A DNA stretch of 64,000 nucleotides from assembly GCA_017651245.1 (NCBI GenBank), contig JAGCDQ010000050.1, positions 23,532 to 87,531 of the forward strand, read 5' to 3'. Under the pieces are notes generated by a model. The model was not told the origin of the DNA, did no database searches, and worked only from the letters and a program-made list of their open reading frames with translations. The translations under genes were made by a program, and so were the position numbers. This document shows positions 20,241-28,159 of this stretch, in pieces. Every line of letters starts with the position of its first letter. Position 1 is the stretch's first letter. Source of the stretch: Bacteroidaceae bacterium. Its GTDB lineage: Bacteria; Bacteroidota; Bacteroidia; Bacteroidales; Bacteroidaceae.

Positions 20241-22148
20241 CTATAATTCAACATCGTCAAACCAAAGTCCTTCCCCCCAAGAGAGATCCACACTCACTCC
20301 TACTGTGGGATGCGGAATATCCAGATTGGGCAGACCATACGTCGCTGTCGCCAACCCGTTAAGAGGCTTCGGATCACCGTGCTCGTCCAAATCGGGATCG
20401 GGGATACCATCACCGTTCTTGTCGCGCCACCCTGGGGTGATAGTCAAGTTCACACGTGTAGCACGTTCCCTACTGAAAATCTGGTTGAGGGTAGTGCTAT
20501 AGTTGGCACCTTCTTGGGGCACCATATCTGCCACTAAATAGAAAGTGGAACCATGAAGAATCATACCATCAGCTCCTTGGAAGTCTGGTCCATTATTCAC
20601 CAACTCCAAAGCCAGATAGATGTTCTTATCAGCAGCCGTACCCAAACCAAGAATATAGTTAAACTCGTCATCGTCACTCCAAGTGCGTCTAACCACACTT
20701 CGCGTTCCTTCATTCAGGTCGGTATCATAAATGGCGTACAATTTACTATCCGACACAGGCTGAAAGTTATAATCTACCTCACGCTGTCCGCCAACAATGT
20801 AACTTTTCAATGTAAATCCTTTCGACACATCCACCCGCTGCCCTTTGGCATCATAGATTTCATCACGACTGATTCTGGCACGGAGGGCAAGACGCCCTAC
20901 GGCATACTGCACCTGTTGCACCATCGCCACCGACTGAGTCGTTCCTTTTACCACTTTCGATGCATCATCATAACCTTCATGAATCAACTCATCCCAATTC
21001 TTATATGACGTGCCCTCCTCCTCTGGATCCGGACTTTCCTCTTCTGCACGAAAGACAACCTTTTCATCAGATGCCACGATATCAGAGAATATCTGGTATT
21101 GCAAGTTCATCGGATAAACATAATCATTCACCGATATGACATTCAGTTCTTTGCCATAAGCCTGCACATCGACTGGCTCAAAGCAATGCTTATCCTCCTT
21201 CCACTGGATACGGGCTGCTCCAGCTGGTAAGTGTATATCATCAGGATAACCCAGATAGTCTTCCTTCAGCGTAATCTGGTCATCGGTGGGCAGAGGAGCC
21301 TCTGCACAACAACTGGCTATCTTCTCCGTGATGGCAGCAGCCAACTGTTGTCCTTGTTCATCGGGACCTTCCATATTCACCATTTTGTTGATGACACCCA
21401 ACAAAACCTGCACATTCATCGAGGAAAGCGTCTTCAACTGTTTCAGTCGCTCATAAGCCTCATTCAGATAGAGGTTGTTCACCGTGGAAAGCTTATCGTT
21501 GGGAGCCGCTTCCGGACCCTTCATATTCATGATGTCGTTCAGAAGGTTGAGCAACGCATGTCCACGCGCACTGCCTCCCAAGGCATCTGATGACGTACAG
21601 ATAGGCACGGGACGGAATCGGATGCTACTGTTACCCGAATAGGATTTTCTGTTCAGTCCCACTGTCTCAATCACCCCATAGTGCATGCGCTCCTCATGTG
21701 TTTTAGGCGCATCGGCAGCACGGGCATAGAAAGCAAAGTAGGAAGTGCCTACTGGTACATGTATTTCTTGACAGAGCGAATAGTCCTCTTCTGTCACATC
21801 TTCCATCACATCCTCTCCAGAGGTTTTCATCTCGATGACATTGCCGAGATTGTCAGAGGCTGCAGTCGGATAATGATCAAAGCAGAAAAGATGGATATCA
21901 TCTATACCTCTGAAACCTTCCTCAGTCCCACTTTCCTGCACCACATCCGATGTCATACGGGTCATCTGAGACAACCGTTTGCCGATGATGGAATTCGGCA
22001 ATGAGAAGTTCATCTGAGCAGTGACCGTTGGCACAGGCTTCTCTATTTCTGCCCCCAAGTCATCACTGCTGGAGCATGCCACCAAGAGAAGCATTGCCAA
22101 CAGCCATGCTTCTATCAATCTCATGCTATGTCTGAACTCCCTACACAT
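20241..22148 (-). CDS. Fimbrillin-like lipoprotein paralogue B with short Ca-loop insert (635 aa)
   Basis: The lipobox is LLVAC and a Thr-Arg-Met site (SQMTRMTSDV) lies about 39 residues after the Cys. It shares with its neighbours FRGIDDIHLFCF, GTSYFAFYARAA, YPDDIHLPAGAARIQW, YVYPMNLQYQIFSD, VQYAVGRLALR, LKSYIVGGQREVDYNFQP, and GADGMILHGSTFYLVADMVP. A short acidic loop (DKNGDGIPDPDLDEHGD) precedes the C-terminal strand VGVSVDLSWGEGLWFDD, corresponding to the longer insert of paralogue C. The start at 22148 lies 16 bp past the anchor gene stop; an ATG at 22124 (MRLIEAW) gives a more typical short lipoprotein signal. Role inferred: subunit of the same pilus. Confidence 0.78.
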   Translation of the reverse strand: MCREFRHSMRLIEAWLLAMLLLVACSSSDDLGAEIEKPVPTVTAQMNFSLPNSIIGKRLSQMTRMTSDVVQESGTEEGFRGIDDIHLFCFDHYPTAASDNLGNVIEMKTSGEDVMEDVTEEDYSLCQEIHVPVGTSYFAFYARAADAPKTHEERMHYGVIETVGLNRKSYSGNSSIRFRPVPICTSSDALGGSARGHALLNLLNDIMNMKGPEAAPNDKLSTVNNLYLNEAYERLKQLKTLSSMNVQVLLGVINKMVNMEGPDEQGQQLAAAITEKIASCCAEAPLPTDDQITLKEDYLGYPDDIHLPAGAARIQWKEDKHCFEPVDVQAYGKELNVISVNDYVYPMNLQYQIFSDIVASDEKVVFRAEEESPDPEEEGTSYKNWDELIHEGYDDASKVVKGTTQSVAMVQQVQYAVGRLALRARISRDEIYDAKGQRVDVSKGFTLKSYIVGGQREVDYNFQPVSDSKLYAIYDTDLNEGTRSVVRRTWSDDDEFNYILGLGTAADKNIYLALELVNNGPDFQGADGMILHGSTFYLVADMVPQEGANYSTTLNQIFSRERATRVNLTITPGWRDKNGDGIPDPDLDEHGDPKPLNGLATATYGLPNLDIPHPTVGVSVDLSWGEGLWFDDVEL

Positions 22149-22164
22149 TATTTATATATATATA

Positions 22165-23208
22165 TTAATATTCTATTTCAAGTCCTGATTTCCAATCAAG
22201 CGTCACAGAGGTAGCCACCTCTGAATTATCCGTCCTGACACTACCATCCCTGTCTAACTGCCCGACAACAAGTTTGAACTCACCTGCGCACAAAGGCTCA
22301 GAGATTTTCAAAATGGTCTCAGTAACAGTGCCATCAGCAAGGGTCACATAAACTCGGTATTCCCACAAGGGTTCATCACCCTCCGCTTGGTCACGCGATG
22401 GGAAGTTGACCGCACAGAAACACAACATATTGTCTATGCCAGTGTCCACTGGTTGGGCATGCACCAAAGGCGAATCACCCACAAAGGTATAGGTGTTGGT
22501 GTTCACTTGGAATCCTGTTGCAAAACCTGTGGCATACACCTGAATATCCTTCACCTCTACACCTTCGGGATTCTCTATCACCAAAGCCGTTGCACAATTG
22601 GCCATCAAGAGCTTCACATGGAAGGTCTGATCCACACCTTCCAGCACATCCATATCAGCACGGGCAGAGAAGATGCCTGTTTCATGAGATTCAATCGTCT
22701 CACCCTGCTTCTGCTCCAATGCCAAAGTATTGCTTTGTTCTCTGCCCGTCACACCTACCCAAGAGTTACCCTGCAGGTTTGCCAAAGCCAGATGGCGATA
22801 CTTCTGCATGGGTAAAAAGAGTTGATAGCTCTTTTCGTTGTCATTCATCAATTGACTCTCATAATGCAGCAAGTTTGCCTCTTTCCCCGTATCGTAGAAA
22901 GAGAGGTCGATGTCACGGGCAAAGGCGGTAAAGATATTAGCAAGATGTTCGCGCAAGGCATCAGCCACACGCATTTCCGCCTGAGTGGTCAACTGGGTCT
23001 GCAGTTCTGTCTCGATGTTCGTGATCAACTGCAGCTCGTACTCCATCTCATATTCATTGCCACAGTCGGACAAATCCTCATCAATGGAGGAACAAGACGT
23101 GAAAAGGGAAAGTGATGATAGGACACACAGCAGAAGAGACAAAAATCCCTTGTGACAAGACATTTTTGCCCTCTCAATCCTATTTCCTATCATCATATTC
23201 CTTTTCAT
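22165..23208 (-). CDS. FimB/Mfa2-family fimbrial anchor lipoprotein
   Basis: This 347-residue lipoprotein has a lipobox LFTSC, followed by the IDEDLSDCGNEYEMEYELQL pattern seen in FimB/Mfa2-type anchors, with a second Cys about 12 residues after the lipidated one. It lacks the Thr-Arg-(Met/Ala) maturation site found in the six pilin-like neighbours, as expected for a subunit that stays lipid-anchored in the outer membrane and ends the pilus. Its C-terminus ATSVTLDWKSGLEIEY resembles that of paralogues A-C. ATGs at 23208 and 23163 (MSCHKGFLSLL) are both possible. A strong stem-loop lies 14 bp before the first. Confidence 0.82.
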   Translation of the reverse strand: MKRNMMIGNRIERAKMSCHKGFLSLLLCVLSSLSLFTSCSSIDEDLSDCGNEYEMEYELQLITNIETELQTQLTTQAEMRVADALREHLANIFTAFARDIDLSFYDTGKEANLLHYESQLMNDNEKSYQLFLPMQKYRHLALANLQGNSWVGVTGREQSNTLALEQKQGETIESHETGIFSARADMDVLEGVDQTFHVKLLMANCATALVIENPEGVEVKDIQVYATGFATGFQVNTNTYTFVGDSPLVHAQPVDTGIDNMLCFCAVNFPSRDQAEGDEPLWEYRVYVTLADGTVTETILKISEPLCAGEFKLVVGQLDRDGSVRTDNSEVATSVTLDWKSGLEIEY

Positions 23209-23221
23209 ACTCTATAGAGGA

Positions 23222-23253
23222 GAGTTAACCCCTTTGATGATTGGGGTTAACTC
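23222..23253 (-). promoter_or_regulatory. Intercistronic stem-loop between first pilin and anchor genes
   Basis: A perfect 11-bp inverted repeat (GAGTTAACCCC / GGGGTTAACTC) with a 10-base loop lies 24 bp after the stop of the 766-residue pilin gene and 13 bp before the ATG at 23208. No T-run follows on the minus strand, so it is not a classic terminator. It may protect the upstream message, block ribosome loading, or lower downstream expression. Confidence 0.7.
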
Positions 23254-23277
23254 ACCATTTTTTACGTCAATGTAATA

Positions 23278-25578
23278 TTATTGTCCAAGAATAATATCAT
23301 CAAAACTCAAACCTGTAGACCATTGTACATCCACAGAAAGACCCAAAGACATCTGGGCAGAGCGTAAGTCTGGAACAGCCACCAATGCATGCTGTAAAGA
23401 CGTAGCATCAAGTGCAAAGTTGGCGGTTGTCATATAATCCTGAATGAAAACACGACGCTCCTTAATAGTACTGCCGTCTGCATTATAAGGAGGAAGGGCA
23501 TAATTCGTAGGCCATTCTATTCCTTCAGAACGTGAACTATAATTAGTATTATCAGCCTTCTTGTTTGGATTCAATTGACCAACGATATAGAAAGTTCCTT
23601 GGTTGCGGATGAGGTTATTCTGACCCCAGAAATCCTTACCAGTAAGGTTCTTGAACTCAAGTGCTATATATACGATTCTTTGATCATTTCCTTTGTACTT
23701 TTCATCCCAGTTGTCCCAAACAAGGGTATAGCAAGGAGTTGAGGCATCTCCTCCAGTCGCAGAAGAGGCTGCAGGAATAGCAGTAGAAGGAAGATCTTTG
23801 TCATAAACCATCGCAGCAAAACTGGGTTCGGCTGATTTTGCGACATAGTTCCATCCCATGACTGCTTCTTGACCACCTATAAGGACACCTGTAAGTTCAA
23901 ATTGACCAGCCTTTGTAACATCAAATGTATTATTTAATTCATTCGCACCTGATCGGGCCTCTTGAATATTGTGGTTATTGTCTTGCAATTCGTTTGTTTT
24001 ATATCTGACAGTTGTCTTCAGCAAAGCTGTACCATAATTGATGTTATCTTTCATAGCTACACTACGGGTAGAAGAAAGCACATGCTTATCCTTATCCCAA
24101 GCCTTTGACCCTGTGCCAGTCATACCTTCTGCCCATGAGGCATCATCAACCCAAGTGGCAGGACCATCAGGATAGTCGGTTGTTGCATGTGTATCATCGG
24201 TTGTACGAATGGTACTATTTCCAAAATAGCAAAGTTCTGGTGGATACATATAATTCTTGGGATCAAAAGAACCTGCTGCTCCAGGCGTATTGCCACCCAT
24301 AGCATATGTCGGAACATTATCCTTATAATGATAGATATATTTGTTCTCACCATCTTTGCTGAAATTCAAAATGGTTGCGCCTGCTGGTAAATTGAAATTA
24401 AGAGGGAAGTTGTTCAAATCTTCTGTCACCAAATTGATGGCGGAAGCCTCTAATCCTGCTAATCCCGCAATAGAAGTTTTGTCTGTGTTTGAAGTAATAT
24501 CCTTAAATTCACAAGCTGATTCGGGATTTTTGAATGCCCTTTCAATGTTTGCAGTAATACCTTTTGCCACCTCCTTAGCAACGGCTTCACTCAAGCTCGT
24601 TGGAGTACAATTAGCCACTTTATTGATAGCTGTATAGAGGTCGCCAATCATACGTGTGACGGCAGCACTACTACCAGCACGGAGTTCGTCTGGATAAATC
24701 GTGTTGAAAGTAACAAATGCTTTACCAAGAATCTCACCTGCCGTGGACATTTCCTCATCGGTGGTAGCAGGGTCATTGGCTTGGATCTTCAAGTGAAAGG
24801 TTCCAGGCTCGGTGGTTCCCTCTTCCACATAGTCTGACCACAGCAACGTTCCACTCTTGCTTTGGCCTTGATAGGTTACATTGTATTCAACAGATGTTTG
24901 AACAATCTTTGACAATACACTTGCTATCAAATTCTCATATTGTTCAAACGCTGTTCGACCATGAGTAGCAGGAGTTCCACTAACTGGGTCATTGTCTACA
25001 ATTCTGACAAGTCTGAACTCATTCTGGGAAATATCCTTGTTAACATTCCAAGTGATTTCACCTTGTTTGTTACTAGATTCTGTTTTGATTGCCTTTCCCC
25101 AAAACATCAAGTTATTGGTTCCTGTAGGTAAAGCCAACTCTATAACACGTCGTGATTTAGGCTTAGATTGATCTGTATTGTCTGGATCAATAGATTCCGC
25201 ACCCATAATAGTTCCTAACGTAAAATACTTATCAGCAACTGTTGGGGTTGTGACGGCTTGATCACCTGTCCCTGTTGTGACGGAAGAAACAGCGACAGTT
25301 TTTCCATCAGTAGGCAGTTTAAAGGCCATCAGTTGAACATCCTCAATACCACGGAATTTTTCGGCAATAGTTGCCTGCGTGTTAGCAGAAGTCATACGTG
25401 TCGTGGTGGTGTTGCCAGTTGAGATATTAAACACAAAGTCCACTGGTACCTCTCCCGTTTCAGAGTTATAGCCAGGGTTCACATTTGTCAAATCCTCGTT
25501 GTCTGCACAAGAGGTGAATCCCATTGTACCTGTGAGTGCTATCGCGCCCATCAAAGCGTAGATAAAATTCGTTTTCAT
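23278..25578 (-). CDS. Fimbrillin-like lipoprotein paralogue A, first and largest (766 aa)
   Basis: The signal MKTNFIYALMGAIALTGTMGFTSC has the lipidated Cys at 24, and a Thr-Arg-Met site lies at R61 (NTTTTRMTSAN). It shares with the three downstream paralogues the motifs FRGIEDVQLMAF, GTNNLMFWGKAI, FPLNFNLPAGATIL, YMYPPELCYFGNSTI, LTGVLIGGQEAVMGWNY, and LIRNQGTFYIVGQLNP, and the C-terminus LGLSVDVQWSTGLSFDD. It has no acidic calcium-loop insert. As the first pilin gene after the OmpA-like gene, and the one separated from the rest by a stem-loop, it is a candidate for the major shaft subunit, though this is inference. A gene-duplication origin for the four paralogues is clear from the shared motif order. 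Confidence 0.78.
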   Translation of the reverse strand: MKTNFIYALMGAIALTGTMGFTSCADNEDLTNVNPGYNSETGEVPVDFVFNISTGNTTTTRMTSANTQATIAEKFRGIEDVQLMAFKLPTDGKTVAVSSVTTGTGDQAVTTPTVADKYFTLGTIMGAESIDPDNTDQSKPKSRRVIELALPTGTNNLMFWGKAIKTESSNKQGEITWNVNKDISQNEFRLVRIVDNDPVSGTPATHGRTAFEQYENLIASVLSKIVQTSVEYNVTYQGQSKSGTLLWSDYVEEGTTEPGTFHLKIQANDPATTDEEMSTAGEILGKAFVTFNTIYPDELRAGSSAAVTRMIGDLYTAINKVANCTPTSLSEAVAKEVAKGITANIERAFKNPESACEFKDITSNTDKTSIAGLAGLEASAINLVTEDLNNFPLNFNLPAGATILNFSKDGENKYIYHYKDNVPTYAMGGNTPGAAGSFDPKNYMYPPELCYFGNSTIRTTDDTHATTDYPDGPATWVDDASWAEGMTGTGSKAWDKDKHVLSSTRSVAMKDNINYGTALLKTTVRYKTNELQDNNHNIQEARSGANELNNTFDVTKAGQFELTGVLIGGQEAVMGWNYVAKSAEPSFAAMVYDKDLPSTAIPAASSATGGDASTPCYTLVWDNWDEKYKGNDQRIVYIALEFKNLTGKDFWGQNNLIRNQGTFYIVGQLNPNKKADNTNYSSRSEGIEWPTNYALPPYNADGSTIKERRVFIQDYMTTANFALDATSLQHALVAVPDLRSAQMSLGLSVDVQWSTGLSFDDIILGQ

Positions 25579-25633
25579 ACTTTTGAAAATTTTGTTATTT
25601 GTTTATACTCTATTTCGTTCTATATTCGTTTGA

Positions 25634-27193
25634 TTATCTTGTCAGTTTCCTTAGGTTTTCTTGTGCATCAGCATTGCCTTGTTGGGCAGCGAGACGGAAA
25701 TAGTTGAGGGCGGCATCCCTGGCACCAGTGTTCCAAAGAGCGACGGCGAGTGCGTTCCATGAACGCGCGTCACCTTGCACAGAACGAAGCAAAGGAAGTG
25801 CTTCTTCGTATCGCTTCTGTTGGATAAGTTGGGTGGCTTGATTGATGGTCTTCGCCGCTGTGTCAGGCACGTAATCGAAGTAAATACGCAGATAACCTGA
25901 GTTGCGTTGGTCAGCCAACAGATGTTGCTTGATGTAGTTGAAGGTGCGACCACCATTCAATTGACGGAGTTGACGTTCACGACGTGTGAGGTCTGACTCA
26001 ATGTCGATAATACGAATGGCCTCACGCAAGTCTGCCCGACGACCACCATCGGCTTCCGTCACACTCGCTCCTGCGGCATACACGATGTCGTTGAGTTGGT
26101 CGCGCAATTCAGCCCAAGCTTCACCTCCGTTCGCCACATCGAAGAGAGAATCGGCAGCTTCTGGTATCTGCTGCTGCACATATTGCTTAAGCGCGCTGGC
26201 ACGATTGACAGACAGTTTCTCGTTGACAGCGACTGGTCCTTCGATGGAAGCCAAACCCACAATCTGGATGCGACGCACGTTGCTGGTCGTGTCCGCCATA
26301 ATCTGGCGTGTGATGTCCACGATGCGGTCAAGCGTAGCGGCATTGTCGCGGAAATCGCGACTCAAGAGGCTCTTGCCGACTGGGAAGTGGACATAGAGTG
26401 CACCTTTTTCCTTGCGCAGCACACGGGTTCGATCATAAGGACGATACCCTGACACATGCTCCAACACTGGGTTCTCACGTTGCAACACACCAGCCTTGCC
26501 TGTATTATCAACCACTGGATGAACCGCCAAAACGGGGACAGGAGGCGGTGTGGTGTCGATAGGCGTGATGATGATTGGCTCCTTCTGCTTCTTGGGAACC
26601 TTCTGATAGACAACATTAAGCGTCAGCTTGGGAATCAGGAATGGCTTGTTCTGACGTCCTTCGTAAGCACCACAATGTGCGCACGCATACTTTTTTGCCC
26701 AAGTGTAGCCAACGCCCAGACCAAGTTCACCTTCCAAACGGAAGTAGCGATTGAGTCGCCAAGAACGCCCATAGAACGCACCCAGACCGACAAGATCACC
26801 CTGTACACGATGATCGCGTACTGTCTGGTAGAGGCTGAATGGGAAAGTGACATGTCCTACATTGTAGTGACTATAAAATACATTCGTTCCCCAATAAGAA
26901 CGGTGGAAAGTGCTGTCGGTCCAATAGCGCAGTTCTGGTGCAATAAGGAAATGCTTCCACTTGCGAGTCGTCTTGTCGTCAAGAGGCCAAGGACGGTAAC
27001 CAGCATTGAGACCCAGCGTCCAATGCTGCGAGATTCGAGCATCCAAACCGATGTTTGGCGTTCCCGAAATGTCATAAATCAAGTTATTGCGCACAGCAAA
27101 GTTCTCTTGTGCGTAGCTCTTGCCGCCCCATAGCAAGAAGAACACTATCATTAGAAGGACGACATTCTGAGTTGTCTTTTTTTCTCTTTTCAA
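25634..27193 (-). CDS. DUF3575 beta-barrel / OmpA-like / TPR-like outer-membrane protein
   Basis: This 519-residue protein has a signal peptide ending near KSYAQ. Residues about 33-200 match the DUF3575 outer-membrane barrel type (NFAVRNNLIYDISGTPNIGLDARI, LAPELRYW-like strands). A proline-rich linker (TPPPVPVLAVHP) follows, then an OmpA-like domain (residues about 265-400; VHFPVGKSLLSRDFRDNAATL, IVGLASIEGPVAVNEKLSVNRASAL), usually peptidoglycan-binding. A C-terminal TPR/Sel1-like pair comes last (QKRYEEALPLLRSVQG, GARDAALNYFRLAAQQGNADA). Such proteins commonly open fimbrillin operons in Bacteroidales; they may anchor or organise pilus assembly. The only start giving a basic n-region is TTG at 27193 (MKREKKTTQN); the next ATG, at 27151, would lose it. 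It is the first gene of the operon, about 57 bp from the predicted transcription start. Confidence 0.82.
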   Translation of the reverse strand: MKREKKTTQNVVLLMIVFFLLWGGKSYAQENFAVRNNLIYDISGTPNIGLDARISQHWTLGLNAGYRPWPLDDKTTRKWKHFLIAPELRYWTDSTFHRSYWGTNVFYSHYNVGHVTFPFSLYQTVRDHRVQGDLVGLGAFYGRSWRLNRYFRLEGELGLGVGYTWAKKYACAHCGAYEGRQNKPFLIPKLTLNVVYQKVPKKQKEPIIITPIDTTPPPVPVLAVHPVVDNTGKAGVLQRENPVLEHVSGYRPYDRTRVLRKEKGALYVHFPVGKSLLSRDFRDNAATLDRIVDITRQIMADTTSNVRRIQIVGLASIEGPVAVNEKLSVNRASALKQYVQQQIPEAADSLFDVANGGEAWAELRDQLNDIVYAAGASVTEADGGRRADLREAIRIIDIESDLTRRERQLRQLNGGRTFNYIKQHLLADQRNSGYLRIYFDYVPDTAAKTINQATQLIQQKRYEEALPLLRSVQGDARSWNALAVALWNTGARDAALNYFRLAAQQGNADAQENLRKLTR

Positions 27194-27239
27194 AACCTTC
27201 CCCGTTTTTCTTGGTGTAAGTCAAATACTTACTATTCAC

Positions 27240-27262
27240 TTGATTAATCAAATACAAAAATA
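27240..27262 (-). promoter_or_regulatory. Promoter -7 box of fimbrial operon with start-site palindrome
   Basis: On the minus strand 27262-27255 reads TATTTTTG, fitting the Bacteroidetes -7 consensus TAnnTTTG. Just past it is a perfect 12-bp palindrome, TTGATTAATCAA (27240-27251), over the expected start of transcription, where a repressor could block initiation. The -33 box is weak. Confidence 0.6.
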
Positions 27263-27786
27263 CGGCTTTTTTATCATATGAAAGAAAAGAATCCACCTTT
27301 CACCCCCCCGTTAACATCATTTAACATAAATTACACCAAAATAGGTCATTCTAAGCGAAAAATTTGTTAAAGGCGAAGAGCGCTCGATTCCATTTGTCAT
27401 GCGTTTTCTCCATTTTGTTTGATAAAGCCTTCCCTCCCCTTTCTCTCAGCTATCAATTCTCATTTACTTCATTTTGATTGTATTTCGTTATTTTTTTCTT
27501 TTCCCCTTGCAATAAATGTTATTTCACTTAATTGTTTTTTATGTTTCAAAGTTTGGAACGTACGTTTCTAAGCTTGGAACATACATTCCAAAGTTTGAAA
27601 TATACGTTCCAAGCTTTGGAATATAAGTTTTCCTTAATACTTAGAACATTTATCCTTAGTACCTGGAACATTTTGAGCTAAGATCCATCACTTTTAAAAC
27701 TTGGGTGGAAATCTTCTCTAAGGGAGGGAAGGGGAAAAATCCCCATCACAATTAGGGTTTTTACGCGTCCATTTAGGGGAAAAGGC
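27263..27786. other. Long AT-rich intergenic region between fimbrial operon and small lipoprotein gene
   Basis: No credible coding frame is present. It holds the upstream part of the fimbrial promoter and the 21-bp periodic array at 27543-27669; otherwise it is T-rich on the plus strand. I found no long inverted repeats flanking the promoter, so there is no sign of an invertible switch. Confidence 0.6.
27543..27669. repeat. Six-unit 21-bp periodic array with TTCC/GGAA dyads
   Basis: Units begin at 27543, 27564, 27585, 27606, 27627 and 27648. The first four follow GTTyCAAAGyTTGGAAyrTAC, a near-palindrome around AAGCTT/AAAGTTT. Units 5 and 6 are decayed but keep TTCCTTA or ATCCTTA and the AGAAC or GGAAC ends. 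The last unit is 22 bp. Confidence 0.85.
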
Positions 27787-27819
27787 TTTGCTTACCCCCC
27801 AAATACCCCTTAACTTTGC
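27787..27819 (+). promoter_or_regulatory. Bacteroidetes-type promoter for small lipoprotein gene
   Basis: TTTG at 27787-27790 and TAACTTTGC at 27811-27819 are separated by 20 bp, a full match to the -33/-7 consensus. Transcription would start near 27824, about 43 bases before the ATG. Confidence 0.8.
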
Positions 27820-27866
27820 ATCGACAACAAAAAAATATTGTTTCACTCTTAAATATATTTTGCCTT

Positions 27867-28019
27867 ATGAAGAAGTTAATTATTCTGCTCACAGTGATTC
27901 TCGGTTCACTCCTGATGCAATCCTGCCTTTGCGACTGCTGGCTCTTCGACGACTACGGATATGGTGCTCCGCCACCACCTCCTCCTCCACCACACAGAGC
28001 GCGCGTCATTGTCTGGTGA
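27867..28019 (+). CDS. Small proline-tract lipoprotein (50 aa)
   Basis: MKKLIILLTVILGSLLMQSC is a lipoprotein signal with the lipidated Cys at 20. The mature part is only about 30 residues: a Cys/Trp/Asp-rich stretch (LCDCWLFDDYGYG), eight prolines in a row, and a basic-hydrophobic end (HRARVIVW). It is a single-gene unit with its own consensus promoter and strong terminator, on the opposite strand to its neighbours, which supports real expression. The ATG at 27867 is preferred over upstream in-frame starts that precede or overlap the promoter. Function is unknown. Confidence 0.72.
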   Translation: MKKLIILLTVILGSLLMQSCLCDCWLFDDYGYGAPPPPPPPPHRARVIVW

Positions 28020-28095
28020 TCAAGTTCCTACACGGGCAAACCGTACAACGTAAAAAGTATTTTTCTCTCAACATAATTATTGGTTAGTTTTTAAT

Positions 28096-28140
28096 GAGGA
28101 AAGGCTGCATCAAGTCGTTGATGCAGCCTCCTCTCTTTTT
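28096..28140 (+). terminator. Rho-independent terminator after small lipoprotein gene
   Basis: The stem GGCTGCATCAA / TTGATGCAGCC with loop GTCG, extended by GAGG/CCTC pairing, is followed by TCTTTTT (28134-28140). The T-run orientation fits the plus strand. Confidence 0.9.
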
Positions 28141-28159
28141 ATGCTTTAAGTTGTCTTTC

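Noticed and set aside
27194-27866. Invertible (phase-variable) promoter of the fimbrial operon
   Set aside because: No long inverted repeats flank the promoter and no invertase gene is in the window.
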